Shown: piece by piece, positions 18,633-28,285 of the stretch
Layout: the number at the start of each line of letters is the position of its first letter
Position numbering within the stretch: position 1 is the stretch's first letter
From: Rhodospirillaceae bacterium LM-1
GTDB taxonomy: Bacteria; Pseudomonadota; Alphaproteobacteria; Rhodospirillales; WMHbin7
Direction: 5' to 3'
DNA length: 64,000 nt
NCBI GenBank assembly: GCA_902725215.1
Contig: CACUVI010000029.1
Span: forward strand, 184,455 to 248,454
Position numbers and translations under genes: made by a program
The notes under the pieces: generated by a model
Databases searched by the model: none
The model's input: the letters and a program-made list of their open reading frames with translations, nothing else
Told to the model about the DNA's origin: nothing

Positions 18633-18742
18633 TGCGTTTTTCCTCCCCAGATATAGGGGTGTTTGTGGGCTGGAACCGGGTTTCTGTCAAGTCCCAGCGC
18701 CTGTCTACAGGGGGAATCAGGCAAGATTAGGGCAAACTTCCC

Positions 18743-19651
18743 TCACCGCCCCTTCGAAAAGCCCATCATCTCACGGGGATCGAAATTAAGGACAAAGCGC
18801 TCGTCCGTGCGGATCTTGCCGGGCGGCAGCGGAATCGGCTGGCTGAGCAGAAGCGCGCGCCTGGCACTGTCGGCAAAGCTCTGCCACAGCGTATCGCCGC
18901 TTTTCTGGTTCTCATAGCGCAGATCGTAGAAAGTGCCGTCCGGGCGCATAGTGAAGCTGACGACAACCACGACCACATCCTTGGCCCCCACCGGCGGATT
19001 CCAGTTCTTCTGGATATAGGCCCGGATGAAGTCGGTTTCCGTCAGCGTGAATTTATCGTTCAAATTGCTGGCGGGCGACCCGGCCTGCGCCTTGGCGGGC
19101 GTTGCAGCCGGTTGCGGCTTGTCGTCTTTTTTGGGCGAACTGTCTGCCAGCTTCTTCAGCGTCTTGTCAAACTCGTCTGCCTGTTGCTGCGGCTTGGCCT
19201 TGTCCACCGACTTCAACACATTTTTGATGAAATCGTCGGGCGGCGGCTCGGGCTTTTTCTTGGGCTTGACCTCGGCCAAAGGCGACGGCTTTTCCGCCTC
19301 GGGCTTCTTGGGTTCGGGCGCCTTTTCCTTAGGCATAGGAGCCGGTTCCGGCGGCGGGGCCGGTTCGGCTGGCTTGGGCGGCGGCGGAGGCGGTGGCGGC
19401 GCTGGCTTGGGCGGCTCGGGTTTGGCCGGTTCCGGTTTGGGCGGTTCGGGCTTAGGCGGTTCGGGTTCCTTCTCGCCCTGCTGCAATTGCGGAGCGGGCG
19501 GCGGATTGGTGATGTCGCCGATCTCAGCCAATTCCACGATGATCGGACGATCGGGCTCCGGCGGCGCAATGGTCAATTGAGGCAAGCCGAACCAGGCGAA
19601 GAGAATCACCGCCACATGCAAGATTGCCGAATAGATAGCGCCGCGTTCCAT
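18743..19651 (-). CDS. tolA: TolA-like energy-transducing protein
   Basis: The 302-residue product has an N-terminal membrane helix (residues about 6-24, ending in FAWFGLPQL). A long Pro/Glu/Lys-rich linker (about 50-150, repeats of PKPEPPKPEP type) spans the periplasm. A C-terminal TonB/TolA-like domain follows, with FIRAYIQKNWNPPVGAKD and VVVVSFTMRPDGTFYDLRYE. TolA couples the TolQR proton channel to Pal and TolB at the outer membrane. The start lies 19 bp after tolR. Confidence 0.88.
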   Translation of the reverse strand: MERGAIYSAILHVAVILFAWFGLPQLTIAPPEPDRPIIVELAEIGDITNPPPAPQLQQGEKEPEPPKPEPPKPEPAKPEPPKPAPPPPPPPPKPAEPAPPPEPAPMPKEKAPEPKKPEAEKPSPLAEVKPKKKPEPPPDDFIKNVLKSVDKAKPQQQADEFDKTLKKLADSSPKKDDKPQPAATPAKAQAGSPASNLNDKFTLTETDFIRAYIQKNWNPPVGAKDVVVVVVSFTMRPDGTFYDLRYENQKSGDTLWQSFADSARRALLLSQPIPLPPGKIRTDERFVLNFDPREMMGFSKGR

Positions 19652-19669
19652 AAGCTGGGTCTTTCCGCC

Positions 19670-20137
19670 CTATTTCTTGCCTTTGGTCTTGCCCTGATCC
19701 TTGGGCTGCTCGGTCAGCAGGGCCACTTTGTTAAAGCCGGCCTGATTGATGACGCCCATCACTTCCATGACGCGCCCATAGGGGATCGTCTTGTCGCCAC
19801 GCACGAAGATGCGCTGGTCCTTCTTGGCCTTGGTGATGGCCTCCAGGCGCGGCACCAGGGCATCCAACTCGATCTTGGTTTCTTGCAAATACAGATCGTC
19901 ATTGGCCCGAATGCTGACCGTCAGGGGTTCGTCGTCGCCGGTGATCGGGCCGGAATGCGTTTTAGGCAGATCGACCTGCACGCCGACGGTCAGCAAAGGC
20001 GCGGTCACCATGAAGATGACCAGCAGCACCAGCATCACATCGACCATTGGGGTCACGTTGATCTCGCTCATGGCGCGGTGGCGCTGGCGACCGTAACGCC
20101 GCCCGCCGCCGCCGCCGTGCTGAACTCCGGCGCCCAT
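19670..20137 (-). CDS. tolR: biopolymer transport protein TolR (ExbD family)
   Basis: TolR forms the proton channel with TolQ. The 155-residue product has a Gly/Arg-rich cytoplasmic start, SEINVTPMVDVMLVLLVIFMV with the channel aspartate near residue 32, and a periplasmic ExbD domain with VDLPKTHSGPI and IFVRGDKTIPYGRVMEVMG. Its start overlaps the tolQ stop by one base. Confidence 0.94.
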   Translation of the reverse strand: MGAGVQHGGGGGRRYGRQRHRAMSEINVTPMVDVMLVLLVIFMVTAPLLTVGVQVDLPKTHSGPITGDDEPLTVSIRANDDLYLQETKIELDALVPRLEAITKAKKDQRIFVRGDKTIPYGRVMEVMGVINQAGFNKVALLTEQPKDQGKTKGKK

Positions 20138-20871
20138 CAGACCTTTTCCTCGATCTGACGCGACAAGATCGCGCCGAACTCGCCAGCGAAGGCCTCTAGG
20201 CGCTTGGCATAGCGGTCCATGTCGTTGGAAATCTTGTTATAGGCGATCACCGCCGGAATGGCGGCCACCAAGCCCAAGGCGGTGGCAAACAGGGCTTCGG
20301 CGATGCCGGGGGCGACCACGGCCAGTGAGGTGTTCTTGGTCATGGCGATCGACTGAAAACTGTTCATGATGCCCCAGACCGTGCCGAACAATCCGATGAA
20401 GGGAGCGGTGGACCCCACCGAGGCCAGGAAGTTCATGTGTCGCTCGATGCGGTCCATCTCGCGGCCCAGGGTGACTTGCATCACGCGGTCGATGCGCTGG
20501 GGCAAGCTGACCTTGGCCGAGTCGCTGTCGGCCAAACCCTTGGCCGCCGAACGGCGCCATTCGCGCATGGCTGCCACGAACAGGGCCGACATCGGGTCCA
20601 GCGGGCGCGAGCCGATGCGGTCATACAGTTCTTCCAGCGAGCCGCCCGACCAGAAGGTCTCCTCGAAATGTTCGGCCTGACTGTACAGTTTGCGCAGGCG
20701 CACCCATTTGTCGAAGATGATGGCCCAGCTCCAGAACGAGGCCAGCACCAGCATGCCCATCACGACTTTCACAATGATGTCGGCGCGCAGGAAAAGGGCC
20801 AGCATCGACAGATCGTGGCTGACCATTTCGCCACCCAGGGTTACGGCTTGCACGGCGGTCGGTTCCATCAC
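20137..20871 (-). CDS. tolQ: Tol-Pal system protein TolQ (MotA/ExbB family)
   Basis: TolQ is the multi-pass partner of TolR in the proton channel. The 244 residues contain a first helix near 28-48 (VVMGMLVLASFWSWAIIF), a large cytoplasmic loop, and the conserved ExbB block SVGSTAPFIGLFGTVWGIMNSF followed by the third helix (LFATALGLVAAIPAVIAYN). Two ATGs in tandem (20871 and 20868) overlap the ybgC stop. Confidence 0.95.
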   Translation of the reverse strand: MMEPTAVQAVTLGGEMVSHDLSMLALFLRADIIVKVVMGMLVLASFWSWAIIFDKWVRLRKLYSQAEHFEETFWSGGSLEELYDRIGSRPLDPMSALFVAAMREWRRSAAKGLADSDSAKVSLPQRIDRVMQVTLGREMDRIERHMNFLASVGSTAPFIGLFGTVWGIMNSFQSIAMTKNTSLAVVAPGIAEALFATALGLVAAIPAVIAYNKISNDMDRYAKRLEAFAGEFGAILSRQIEEKV

Positions 20872-21281
20872 ATTCCTCGCATGGCTTCAGTCAATCGGTT
20901 GCGTAAGTCGGCAGGGATTCGGGCAGGTTTCAAGCTATTGTCAAGACATGCCAGCTTGATCTCGAGTCGAGCCAGAACGGCGTCTTGGCGCCGAACCTCC
21001 TGAACAAGATCCAGGCTGGCGGCTTTGACATCGGTAACAAGGCTGACAATGTTTAACAAATCGTCAAGTTTGGCCGGTTTCAGATAATCGACGAGACAGC
21101 GGCGCACGGCAAAGGCCAAACCGGGGCCGTCAATCATCGCCTGATGCGGATGCCCAAGCTCGCGCAGCCATTCGGTTCTGGCCCGTTCGGCGAATCGCAG
21201 GTAATTGGCGTAATAGACGATGCCCGCAGCGTCGGTGTCCTCGTAATAGATGCGCACCGGGAAATGATGCGCTTCAGACAT
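20868..21281 (-). CDS. ybgC: acyl-CoA thioester hydrolase of the YbgC type
   Basis: This hot-dog-fold thioesterase starts the tol-pal operon. The ATG at 21281 gives 137 residues and overlaps ruvB by 8 bp. [28 protein letters not shown] is present from about residue 12 and holds the catalytic aspartate of the family in the D-T-D-A-x-G segment. YbgC hydrolyses short acyl-CoA or acyl-ACP thioesters; its exact link to Tol-Pal is not settled. Confidence 0.92.
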   Translation of the reverse strand: MSEAHHFPVRIYYEDTDAAGIVYYANYLRFAERARTEWLRELGHPHQAMIDGPGLAFAVRRCLVDYLKPAKLDDLLNIVSLVTDVKAASLDLVQEVRRQDAVLARLEIKLACLDNSLKPARIPADLRNRLTEAMRGM

Positions 21282-22326
21282 TGCCGTCCTCCGCCAAGTC
21301 CTGCAACAGATCAAGCTGGGCCAAGGCCGCCTTGGGCGCATTCAGGCCGATATGCTTGAAACCGGGGCCGGTCAGCATGCGCCCCCTGGGCGTGCGCGCG
21401 ATCAGACCTTGTTGCAGCAAGAACGGCTCGATCACTTCTTCCAGCGTGTCGCGCTGCTCGGACAGCGCCGCGGCCAGCGTTTCCACGCCCACCGGTCCGC
21501 CGGCATAGCTTTCCGCGATCAGGCGCATATAGCGCCGATCCATGGCATCAAGACCCATGGCGTCAACTTCCAGCCGGTTGAGCGCGGCATCGGCCGCCTT
21601 GGCGTCCACCACGGCAAGCCCCGCCACATGGGCGAAATCGCGCACGCGGCGCAACAGCCTCCCGGCGACTCGGGGCGTTCCCCTGGCCCTTCTGGCTATT
21701 TCGCTCGATCCGTCCTTGGACAGCGAGAAACCCAACACCCCGGCCCCACGGCTGACGATCCGTTCAAGCTCGTCGGGCGTATAGAATTGCAAACGCAGGG
21801 GAATGCCGAAACGCTCGCGCAGCGGCGTGGTCAGCAGGCCCGAACGCGTGGTGGCGCCCACCAACGTGAAAGGCGGCAGGTCGATGCGCACCGAGCGCGC
21901 AGCCGGTCCCTCGCCGATGATCAGGTCTAGCTGAAAGTCCTCCATCGCGGGATAGAGCACTTCCTCTATGGCAGGATTAAGGCGGTGGATTTCGTCAATG
22001 AACAGAACGTCGCGGGGTTCCAAATTTGTCAGAAGCGCCGCCAGATCGCCCGCCTTGGCGATCACCGGGCCGGAAGTGGCGCGAAAGCCCACCCCCAATT
22101 CGCGAGACACAATCTGCGCCAAGGTGGTCTTTCCAAGGCCGGGGGGGCCAAACAGCAGCACATGGTCCAAAGCCTCCGCCCGGCCCCTCGCCGCCTCGAT
22201 GAACACTTTCAGATTGGCGCAGGCCTGGGCTTGGCCGATGAATTCGCCCAAATGCTGCGGCCGCAATTTTCCTTCCTGGGCGTCGGCTTCGCTCTGACCC
22301 GTCGAGACAAGACGTTCGGCGCTCAT
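21274..22326 (-). CDS. ruvB: Holliday junction branch migration helicase RuvB
   Basis: RuvB is the hexameric AAA+ motor that drives branch migration with RuvA. The 350 residues contain Walker [20 protein letters not shown] near residue 60, Walker [13 protein letters not shown], sensor segment [19 protein letters not shown], and the C-terminal winged-helix [20 protein letters not shown]. Its ATG overlaps the ruvA stop (ATGA). Confidence 0.97.
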   Translation of the reverse strand: MSAERLVSTGQSEADAQEGKLRPQHLGEFIGQAQACANLKVFIEAARGRAEALDHVLLFGPPGLGKTTLAQIVSRELGVGFRATSGPVIAKAGDLAALLTNLEPRDVLFIDEIHRLNPAIEEVLYPAMEDFQLDLIIGEGPAARSVRIDLPPFTLVGATTRSGLLTTPLRERFGIPLRLQFYTPDELERIVSRGAGVLGFSLSKDGSSEIARRARGTPRVAGRLLRRVRDFAHVAGLAVVDAKAADAALNRLEVDAMGLDAMDRRYMRLIAESYAGGPVGVETLAAALSEQRDTLEEVIEPFLLQQGLIARTPRGRMLTGPGFKHIGLNAPKAALAQLDLLQDLAEDGNV

Positions 22327-22946
22327 TTCGACAAGTCCTTCAGCGCCGCCTTGATCAGTTCGCCAATATCGACGCCGTCACCCAATTTGCCTTGCGCCCT
22401 TGCCACGGCGGCAAAGGCCTCGCTGCGTCCATAGCCCAGATTGGACAGCGCCGAAACGGCGTCGGCCAACGGCCCGCCCTCGCCCGCCAGCACGATGGGA
22501 GCGCCCAAAGACTCGCCCGCCTTGGCGGGCTTGCCCAGCGCGATTCCGCCCACTTTGTCTTTCAGTTCGGAAACAAGGCGCGCCGCCAGTTTGGGGCCGA
22601 CGCCGGGCGCTCTGGACAGCGCCGTCTTGTCCTGCGCCGCGATGGCCTGGGCCAGTTGATCGGGCGACAGCGTTCCCAGAATGGCCAAGGCGACCTTGCC
22701 TCCCACGCCCTGCACGCCGACCAAGGTGCCGAACCAACTGCGCTCGGCGGCGTCGGCAAAGCCGTACAGATGCGGCCCATCCTCGCGCCACTGGGTTTCC
22801 ACATCCAGGCTGACCGGAGATCCGGCCCCTCCCAAGCGCGATAACGTGCGGCTGGAACAGGCCACCAGATAGCCCACACCTTGCACATCGATGACGGCAA
22901 AGCCGTCGCCAACACTGTCCACAAGGCCTTTCAGCTTGGCGATCAC
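22323..22946 (-). CDS. ruvA: Holliday junction-binding protein RuvA
   Basis: RuvA binds four-way junctions and loads RuvB. The 207-residue product has the OB-fold start [20 protein letters not shown], helix-hairpin-helix motifs ([16 protein letters not shown] and [17 protein letters not shown]), and a C-terminal helical domain ([19 protein letters not shown]). It overlaps ruvC and ruvB by ATGA. Confidence 0.96.
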   Translation of the reverse strand: MIAKLKGLVDSVGDGFAVIDVQGVGYLVACSSRTLSRLGGAGSPVSLDVETQWREDGPHLYGFADAAERSWFGTLVGVQGVGGKVALAILGTLSPDQLAQAIAAQDKTALSRAPGVGPKLAARLVSELKDKVGGIALGKPAKAGESLGAPIVLAGEGGPLADAVSALSNLGYGRSEAFAAVARAQGKLGDGVDIGELIKAALKDLSK

Positions 22947-23449
22947 CTGGAATCTCCGACGGCCTTGGCGATGACATTTCTGGTTTGCCGATGATGGGCA
23001 TGACAGATCGCCACCGCCAAAGCATCGGCGGCGTCGGGGCTTTTGGCCAGACAGCCCGGCAACAGCACGCGCACCATATGGGCGATCTGCGCCTTGTCGG
23101 CATGACCGGTGCCAACCACCGATTTCTTGACCAGAGTGGCGGCGTATTCGGCCACCGCCAAGCGGGCCAGCGCCGGCGCCAGCATCACCACGCCTCTGGC
23201 CTGTCCCAGCTTCAAGGTGCTGGCTGCATTGACGTTGGAGAAGGTCTCTTCCACCGCCGCCTCGGCGGGCGCATAGGCGGCGATCACGGCATTGACGCCC
23301 TCGAACAAGGTGACCAAACGTTCGGCTAGCGGGGCCTTGGAGTCCGAATCGATCACGCCATCGGCAACATAGGACAAACGATTCCCCTGAGCTTCGACAA
23401 TGCCCCAGCCGGTATGGCGCAAACCTGGGTCCAAGCCTAATAATCTCAA
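22943..23449 (-). CDS. ruvC: Holliday junction resolvase RuvC
   Basis: RuvC cuts the junction symmetrically. The 168 residues show [15 protein letters not shown] with the first catalytic Asp, [15 protein letters not shown] with the Glu, and the C-terminal [17 protein letters not shown] with the last two acids. Its ATG overlaps the yebC stop by four bases. Confidence 0.96.
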   Translation of the reverse strand: MRLLGLDPGLRHTGWGIVEAQGNRLSYVADGVIDSDSKAPLAERLVTLFEGVNAVIAAYAPAEAAVEETFSNVNAASTLKLGQARGVVMLAPALARLAVAEYAATLVKKSVVGTGHADKAQIAHMVRVLLPGCLAKSPDAADALAVAICHAHHRQTRNVIAKAVGDSR

Positions 23450-24195
23450 CCGTTCAACCTCGCCAAAGTCTCATCCGACATTTCGAAGTTGGATGCCACG
23501 CGCTGCACGTCGTCATGATCGTCCAGCACTTCCAGCAGCTTGAGCAACGTCTCGGCCGCCTCGCCGTCGATAGGCGTCGTCACCTTGGGCCGCCATTCGA
23601 GGCGCGCGCTCTCAGGCGTGCCGAACTTGGCCTCCAGCGCTTCGCGCACCATGCCCAAATCGTCCATGGCGCAGGTAACGTCATGCCCCTCTTCACCCGA
23701 TTCCACATTGTCGGCGCCAGCTTCCAGGGCTGCTTCGAACATGGCGTCGGCGCTGGCCGCCTTGGCCGGGAAGTGAATGGCGCCCACGCGGTCGAACTGG
23801 AAGCTGACCGAATTCGTCTCGCCCAGATTGCCGCCATTCTTCGAAAAGGCCGAGCGGATGTCCGACGCCGTGCGGTTGCGGTTGTCGGTCAGGGCTTCCA
23901 CGATGACCGCAACGCCGCCAGGGCCGTAACCTTCATAACGCACTTCCTCGTAATTGGCGCCATCGTCCCCGCCCTGGCCACGCTTGATGGCGCGCTCGAT
24001 GGTATCGCGGGGCATGTTGTTGGCCCGTGCCTCCTGGATGGCGGCGCGCAGGCGCGGATTGGCCGCCGGATCGGGCAGGCCCGTCTTGGCGGAAACCGTC
24101 AGTTCGCGGATGATCTTGGTGAAGACCTTGGCCTTCTTCGCATCCTGGGCACCCTTGCGGTGCATGATGTTCTTGAATTGTGAATGACCGGCCAT
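23446..24195 (-). CDS. yebC: YebC/PmpR family regulatory protein
   Basis: The 249-residue product opens with [20 protein letters not shown], the family signature, and contains [20 protein letters not shown] and [14 protein letters not shown]. Members act as DNA-binding regulators or ribosome-associated factors that relieve stalling; which role applies here cannot be told. Placement directly upstream of ruvCAB is common in alphaproteobacteria. Confidence 0.95.
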   Translation of the reverse strand: MAGHSQFKNIMHRKGAQDAKKAKVFTKIIRELTVSAKTGLPDPAANPRLRAAIQEARANNMPRDTIERAIKRGQGGDDGANYEEVRYEGYGPGGVAVIVEALTDNRNRTASDIRSAFSKNGGNLGETNSVSFQFDRVGAIHFPAKAASADAMFEAALEAGADNVESGEEGHDVTCAMDDLGMVREALEAKFGTPESARLEWRPKVTTPIDGEAAETLLKLLEVLDDHDDVQRVASNFEMSDETLARLNG

Positions 24196-24303
24196 GGCTC
24201 GACAAACCCTAGTTCTGGGGGCTGAAACGCTGTTTCATACCATAGATTGGTGGTTTTGCGCCATGCCTCGAAAGGAGTGTCGCCAAACCGGGCGGACCGT
24301 GGC

Positions 24304-25014
24304 ATGATTTCCCTTATGACTCAAGACCTCCAAGCCCTTCTTTTCGATCTCGACGGCACACTGGCCGACACCGAGGAAGCCCATCGGCAAGCCTTCAACG
24401 AGGCTTTTGCCGCCTTCGACCTGTCTTGGAGCTGGGACAAGAAGCTCTATAAACGGCTTTTGACCGTGGCGGGCGGCAAGGAGCGCATCTTCGCCTATGC
24501 CCCGCCCGCGCAGAAAGAAGCCCTGGCCCATTTGAAGGCCGAAACAGTGGCCAAGTTGCATGCCGAGAAAACAAAACGCTACCGCGCCAAGATGCTGGCT
24601 AGGGAGATTTCGCTGCGCCCCGGCGTTGCCCATCTGATCGAAGAAGCTCAGGCGGCGGGGCTGAAATTGGGGCTGGCCACGACAACCAGCCGGGCCAATG
24701 TCAAAGAACTGCTGAACGTGCTGTTTGCCAAGCGCAACCCCTTTCACATCGTGGTGGCGGGCGAGGATGTGAAGGCCAAGAAACCCGATCCGGAAGTTTA
24801 TTTGAAGGCCCTGAAAGCGCTAAAGATCAAGCCCGAGGCCGCGCTGGCGATTGAGGATTCGGTAGCGGGGCTGGCTGCGGCCAGGGCAGCCAAGCTGCGC
24901 TGCCTGATAACCCCTTGCGAATGGACCGAAGGCGGGGATTTCAGCGCCGCTGCCCTGATCAGGCCAAGCCTTGAGGGGCTTTCGCTTCAGGACTTGCGAA
25001 ATCTTCCCGCATAA
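24304..25014 (+). CDS. HAD-superfamily phosphatase (CbbY/phosphoglycolate phosphatase-like)
   Basis: The frame opens earlier, but the ATG at 24304 gives 236 residues and places FDLDGTLADTEEAHRQAF (motif I) near residue 14. TTSRANVK (motif II Thr) and VKAKKPDPEVYLKALK (motif III Lys) follow, then IEDSVAGLAAARAA (motif IV). The helical cap between residues 20 and 90 resembles CbbY/beta-phosphoglucomutase-like proteins. The substrate is unknown. The 3' end overlaps the convergent membrane-protein gene by 56 bp. Confidence 0.85.
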   Translation: MISLMTQDLQALLFDLDGTLADTEEAHRQAFNEAFAAFDLSWSWDKKLYKRLLTVAGGKERIFAYAPPAQKEALAHLKAETVAKLHAEKTKRYRAKMLAREISLRPGVAHLIEEAQAAGLKLGLATTTSRANVKELLNVLFAKRNPFHIVVAGEDVKAKKPDPEVYLKALKALKIKPEAALAIEDSVAGLAAARAAKLRCLITPCEWTEGGDFSAAALIRPSLEGLSLQDLRNLPA

Positions 25015-25792
25015 GGACCTTGGCGGCCAGAATTTGGGCAGTCAGCACCAAGGTCATCATCAGGAATCCCATGATGACGGCCACGAAAACCATGACGCTT
25101 TCGCCGGGCGTTCCCGGCGCCATGCCTTCCTTGCCGCCAAAAAGCTGCGCCAGGAGATTGAAGACGAGGATCTGAATGGCGAACAACGGCAAGGCGGCGC
25201 CAATCATCAGCAAAGACAGGCGCCAGAAATTATTGGCGCTTAGACGCCACGACTTTTCCAGCGCATTGCCAGGATGGTCGAGCGCCGCCACGATGGGCGC
25301 AAACGACAAGCGGACCCATAAGAAGGCGCCAGCGACAAACCCGACTAACGCAAGCAGGACGTAACCGGAAGCCGGTCCCGATTCACCGGTAGACGCGATA
25401 TAGGGCAAAAGAATCGCCACGGTCAGCGGCACGGCGACGATGATGCTGCTGCCCACGATCACGCTCAGCACACGCATCTCGCGCTTTTTCCAGGCGAGGA
25501 CGGTCAGCCCTGCGGGCGCTTCCATCAACAGCAGCAGGCGCGACCACTTGGTCAGAAAGCCGCTCATCGCGATCAGATGCAACAGCATGGTGAAGAACTG
25601 AAACCAGCCGGCAGAGCTTCCATCCGCCGCCATATCCGTCGAGGCTGGCCTCAGACGTTCGAAACTGTAGACAGCCATCACCGACAGACCCAGCCACGGC
25701 CAAGCGGTATCCAGAAAGCGCTTCAGATCGCCGAAGACAAACTCATAGCTTTGCCGGATTAGGCTGAAGGGATTGAATGAAGTAGCGGGCAT
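24959..25792 (-). CDS. multi-pass membrane protein of unknown function
   Basis: This 277-residue protein is not one I recognise. It has about six hydrophobic stretches, including WPWLGLSVMAVYSF, SVIVGSSIIVAVPLTVAILL, YVLLALVGFVAGAFLWVRL, LLMIGAALPLFAIQILVFN and VMVFVAVIMGFLMMTLVLTA. The segment FAPIVAALDHPGNALEKSW between helices resembles the cytoplasmic loop of uncharacterised glycerophosphodiester-phosphodiesterase-type membrane domains, but this is weak. It follows the larger membrane gene at 25800 by 7 bp, and both begin with NP-x-S-LIRQSYEF/LPWQELAEDTYR-like amphipathic segments, so they may work together. Confidence 0.6.
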   Translation of the reverse strand: MPATSFNPFSLIRQSYEFVFGDLKRFLDTAWPWLGLSVMAVYSFERLRPASTDMAADGSSAGWFQFFTMLLHLIAMSGFLTKWSRLLLLMEAPAGLTVLAWKKREMRVLSVIVGSSIIVAVPLTVAILLPYIASTGESGPASGYVLLALVGFVAGAFLWVRLSFAPIVAALDHPGNALEKSWRLSANNFWRLSLLMIGAALPLFAIQILVFNLLAQLFGGKEGMAPGTPGESVMVFVAVIMGFLMMTLVLTAQILAAKVLMREDFASPEAKAPQGLA

Positions 25793-25799
25793 GGAATCC

Positions 25800-27104
25800 T
25801 TAAATCAGCATGTCCGTCAGGACATCTGTGAAGAGGAAGAGATAGCCCAAAACCATCAAGACCGCCAGCACCGCCAGCTTCCAGGCCTCGGCCCCCATGT
25901 CGAATTCCAGGGTCGGCAGGAAGCGAGTCCAGGATTCCTGCTTTTTCTTGGCCGCACCGATTTTCTTGCCCAGAACATTTTCGTCGGCCGTCCAAGTCTT
26001 GTTGCCGGACGGGGACGCCCCGCCCGCCTTTGACTTGCCGTCCAACCAGCTTTGATTGTCAACCGGAACCACCAAATCGGGCGCCTTGGTTTGCGGGCCG
26101 TCGATCATCTCGCTGGTTCTAAGCAGCAGCGGCTCTTCCTCGGCCGGTTGTTCGCTCCAACCGGCATAGGCGGAAAGCGGCAGCGGCGCTTCGACCATGT
26201 CTCCGACCGATGTTTCCAGAACTTCGTCTTCATCCTGAACATAGGAGGCTTGCGCCTCGTCATCGGCGATCATCTCGCCTTCCTCGGCCCAGGGGTCCTC
26301 GCCAGACAGGATCAGGCTGCGGGCCGACAAACCCATCCCGCCCAAGAAAAGCATGACGCTAAGGAACCCCATCGCGGCGGACAGAACCACCCAAATCATG
26401 CGCAACATTTCCGGCTCGATCAAATCGGGCATGGGTTCAATAGCCCAAGCCAGCAACCAATCCATGCCCCAGGCGGCCAGAACGGCGGGGCCGACAGTGA
26501 TGATCAATAGCAAAAGCAAGCGGATCGTCTGGCCGCCGCTCAATCCCCAGGCATAGAACAAGGCGTTGCGGGGAAGCTGCAAGGCGGCCAAATTGACCGC
26601 CATGCCGCTCCTGGCCATCATCAAGGCGCCTACAAGCAATCCAACAGCTTGGGCCGCGAACGCCGCCTCGAACTGGCCGACTTCAATCAGCATCGGAGCG
26701 ATGACGAAACCTGCGACAACGGGTCCCAAGCCCAGAACCAGCACTTCCAGCAGGACCATGCCCACTCGCAGCTCGGACTTGCCCATGGACATCGCCCGGC
26801 CGGGAGGCGGCAGATGGTTGAGCGTGACCCACCTTGTCCAGCGCGTGGCAAAGATCGACAGCGCCAGCAGACCGAACAGGGCAAGGACCACGGGGACCAG
26901 CATGTAGATTTCAAGGCCGCCCAGATCGTCGGCATTCAGCATAGGGAAAATGCCAAAGCCCATGAACGACAACAGCACGACGACCATCAGCCAGACGCCG
27001 CTCAAATCGAAAGCTGTCCTCGAACTGGAAAACACCGAGCGATAGGTATCCTCGGCCAATTCCTGCCAGGGCAATTGAATCCTGTTCAACGCGCGCCCCC
27101 CCAT
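25800..27104 (-). CDS. multi-pass membrane protein with acidic cytoplasmic linker, unknown function
   Basis: The 434-residue product has about six membrane helices in the first 265 residues (such as LSGVWLMVVVLLSFMGFGIF and LLLLLIITVGPAVLAAWGM). An acidic, Pro-rich, soluble stretch of about 130 residues follows (from SGEDPWAEEGE to the KKKQES segment), and then a final helix AVLAVLMVLGYLFLF near the C-terminus. No enzymatic motif is visible. It is transcribed with the smaller membrane protein at 24959. Function unknown. Confidence 0.6.
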   Translation of the reverse strand: MGGRALNRIQLPWQELAEDTYRSVFSSSRTAFDLSGVWLMVVVLLSFMGFGIFPMLNADDLGGLEIYMLVPVVLALFGLLALSIFATRWTRWVTLNHLPPPGRAMSMGKSELRVGMVLLEVLVLGLGPVVAGFVIAPMLIEVGQFEAAFAAQAVGLLVGALMMARSGMAVNLAALQLPRNALFYAWGLSGGQTIRLLLLLIITVGPAVLAAWGMDWLLAWAIEPMPDLIEPEMLRMIWVVLSAAMGFLSVMLFLGGMGLSARSLILSGEDPWAEEGEMIADDEAQASYVQDEDEVLETSVGDMVEAPLPLSAYAGWSEQPAEEEPLLLRTSEMIDGPQTKAPDLVVPVDNQSWLDGKSKAGGASPSGNKTWTADENVLGKKIGAAKKKQESWTRFLPTLEFDMGAEAWKLAVLAVLMVLGYLFLFTDVLTDMLI

Positions 27105-27466
27105 TCATACAGGCACCTACTTTGACTCGCTCTGGAATCGTTCGCAACCACCCTGTGGATGTTGCGCCAAAACAACATATCGTATGAACTTTTAATGGCG
27201 GCCACGAAATCAAGTGACGAATCGGGAAAAAACATGTATTGTCCGACTATCTGATGCGAATTGACCCAGTCTTCGATTGAGGCGTTCCGACAAGATGAAC
27301 ATAAGAATAGGCATACACCCCTCTGGCTTCCAGCGTTCCGGCCCACCGGAACAGCCCGCCAGCGCCCCTCAGAACCACATGGCATCGCGCCCCCGCTTAC
27401 CCGGGGGTGTTTTTATTTACGCTTTCTTAACCCACTCCTTCCTCTTTACTCTACGAGGTTCCCGGT
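27105..27466 (+). other. gene-free region upstream of phoH with two hairpins
   Basis: No convincing gene lies here. It holds the divergent promoters for the membrane-protein pair and phoH. A perfect 7-bp hairpin (GTTCCGG, loop CCCA, CCGGAAC) lies at 27335-27352, and a rho-independent terminator follows at 27390-27417. The pair resembles the 3' end of a short plus-strand RNA ending 50 bp before phoH. Confidence 0.5.
27390..27417 (+). terminator. rho-independent terminator upstream of phoH
   Basis: CCCCCG, a 6-nt loop and CGGGGG form a perfect 6-bp GC stem followed by TGTTTTTATTT. No protein gene on the plus strand ends just before it, so it would terminate either a small RNA or a phoH leader (attenuation). 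Confidence 0.75.
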
Positions 27467-28198
27467 ATGGCCAAGCGTAACGCCCGGGTGGCTCAGGCCA
27501 CCCAAGCTAAAATTCATCCTCTTTATACCAAGGATTCCGAATCCTGGTCCCCGGTCGAGGGGTATCGCGACCAAAGCTATCTGCGCAAGGTTAAACCCAG
27601 AAGCGACGGCCAGCGCCAATTGATGGAAGCCATCGACGAGCGGCACCTGACCATTGCCCTGGGACCGGCGGGCACCGGCAAAACCTATCTGGCCATTACC
27701 AAAGCCGTGGAAGCGCTGGAGGCTGGGCGGGTCGGCCGCATCTTGCTGTCGCGCCCCGCCGTTGAGGCGGGTGAAAGCCTGGGCTTCCTGCCCGGCGACC
27801 TGCAAGACAAGCTGGCCCCCTATCTGCGCCCCCTTTATGACGCGCTCAATGACCGCCTTGGCGCCAAACGCTTGAAATCGCTGATGGCTGAAGGCTCGAT
27901 CGAGATCGCCCCGGTCGCCTATATGCGCGGGCGTACCCTGAACAACGCTTTCATCGTCATCGATGAGGCGCAAAATTGCACCTATGTGCAGATCAAGATG
28001 CTGCTGACCCGCCTGGGTTGGCATTCGACCATGATCGTGACGGGCGATCCTGACCAGAGCGATCTTTTGCCCGGCATGTCCGGTCTATCCGACGTCGCCA
28101 ACCGATTGGAAGCCATCAGCGACGTCAAGGTGGTGCGGTTATCCGACCGCGACATCGTCCGCCACCCATTGGTCGCCAGCATGCTTGGGGTGTTGTGA
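27467..28198 (+). CDS. PhoH family ATPase
   Basis: The 243-residue product has a basic N-terminus, then LGPAGTGKTYLAITKAVEAL (Walker A) near residue 64, RPAVEAGESLGFLPG, and FIVIDEAQNCTYVQIKMLLTR (Walker B) near residue 164. TGDPDQSDL follows. This is the short PhoH type (PhoH2-like ATPase domain without a PIN domain) and may act in RNA metabolism. GAGG lies seven bases before the start. A strong terminator follows the gene. Confidence 0.9.
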   Translation: MAKRNARVAQATQAKIHPLYTKDSESWSPVEGYRDQSYLRKVKPRSDGQRQLMEAIDERHLTIALGPAGTGKTYLAITKAVEALEAGRVGRILLSRPAVEAGESLGFLPGDLQDKLAPYLRPLYDALNDRLGAKRLKSLMAEGSIEIAPVAYMRGRTLNNAFIVIDEAQNCTYVQIKMLLTRLGWHSTMIVTGDPDQSDLLPGMSGLSDVANRLEAISDVKVVRLSDRDIVRHPLVASMLGVL

Positions 28199-28232
28199 GT
28201 CTTTAAACCGGGGAATAATTGGACTACATCTA

Positions 28233-28266
28233 ATGGCGGCGGTTCCAGGACCGCCGCCATATTTTT
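28233..28266 (+). terminator. rho-independent terminator after phoH
   Basis: A perfect 11-bp stem (ATGGCGGCGGT / ACCGCCGCCAT) around a TCCAGG loop is followed by ATTTTT. It isolates phoH from the crp/fnr pair downstream. Confidence 0.85.
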
Positions 28267-28285
28267 CAAATAATGCACGGGCGCT

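Noticed and set aside
27086..27385. 100-codon minus-strand frame upstream of the membrane-protein pair
   Set aside because: Low-quality start, no domain, and it overlaps the terminator and hairpin region; likely non-coding.
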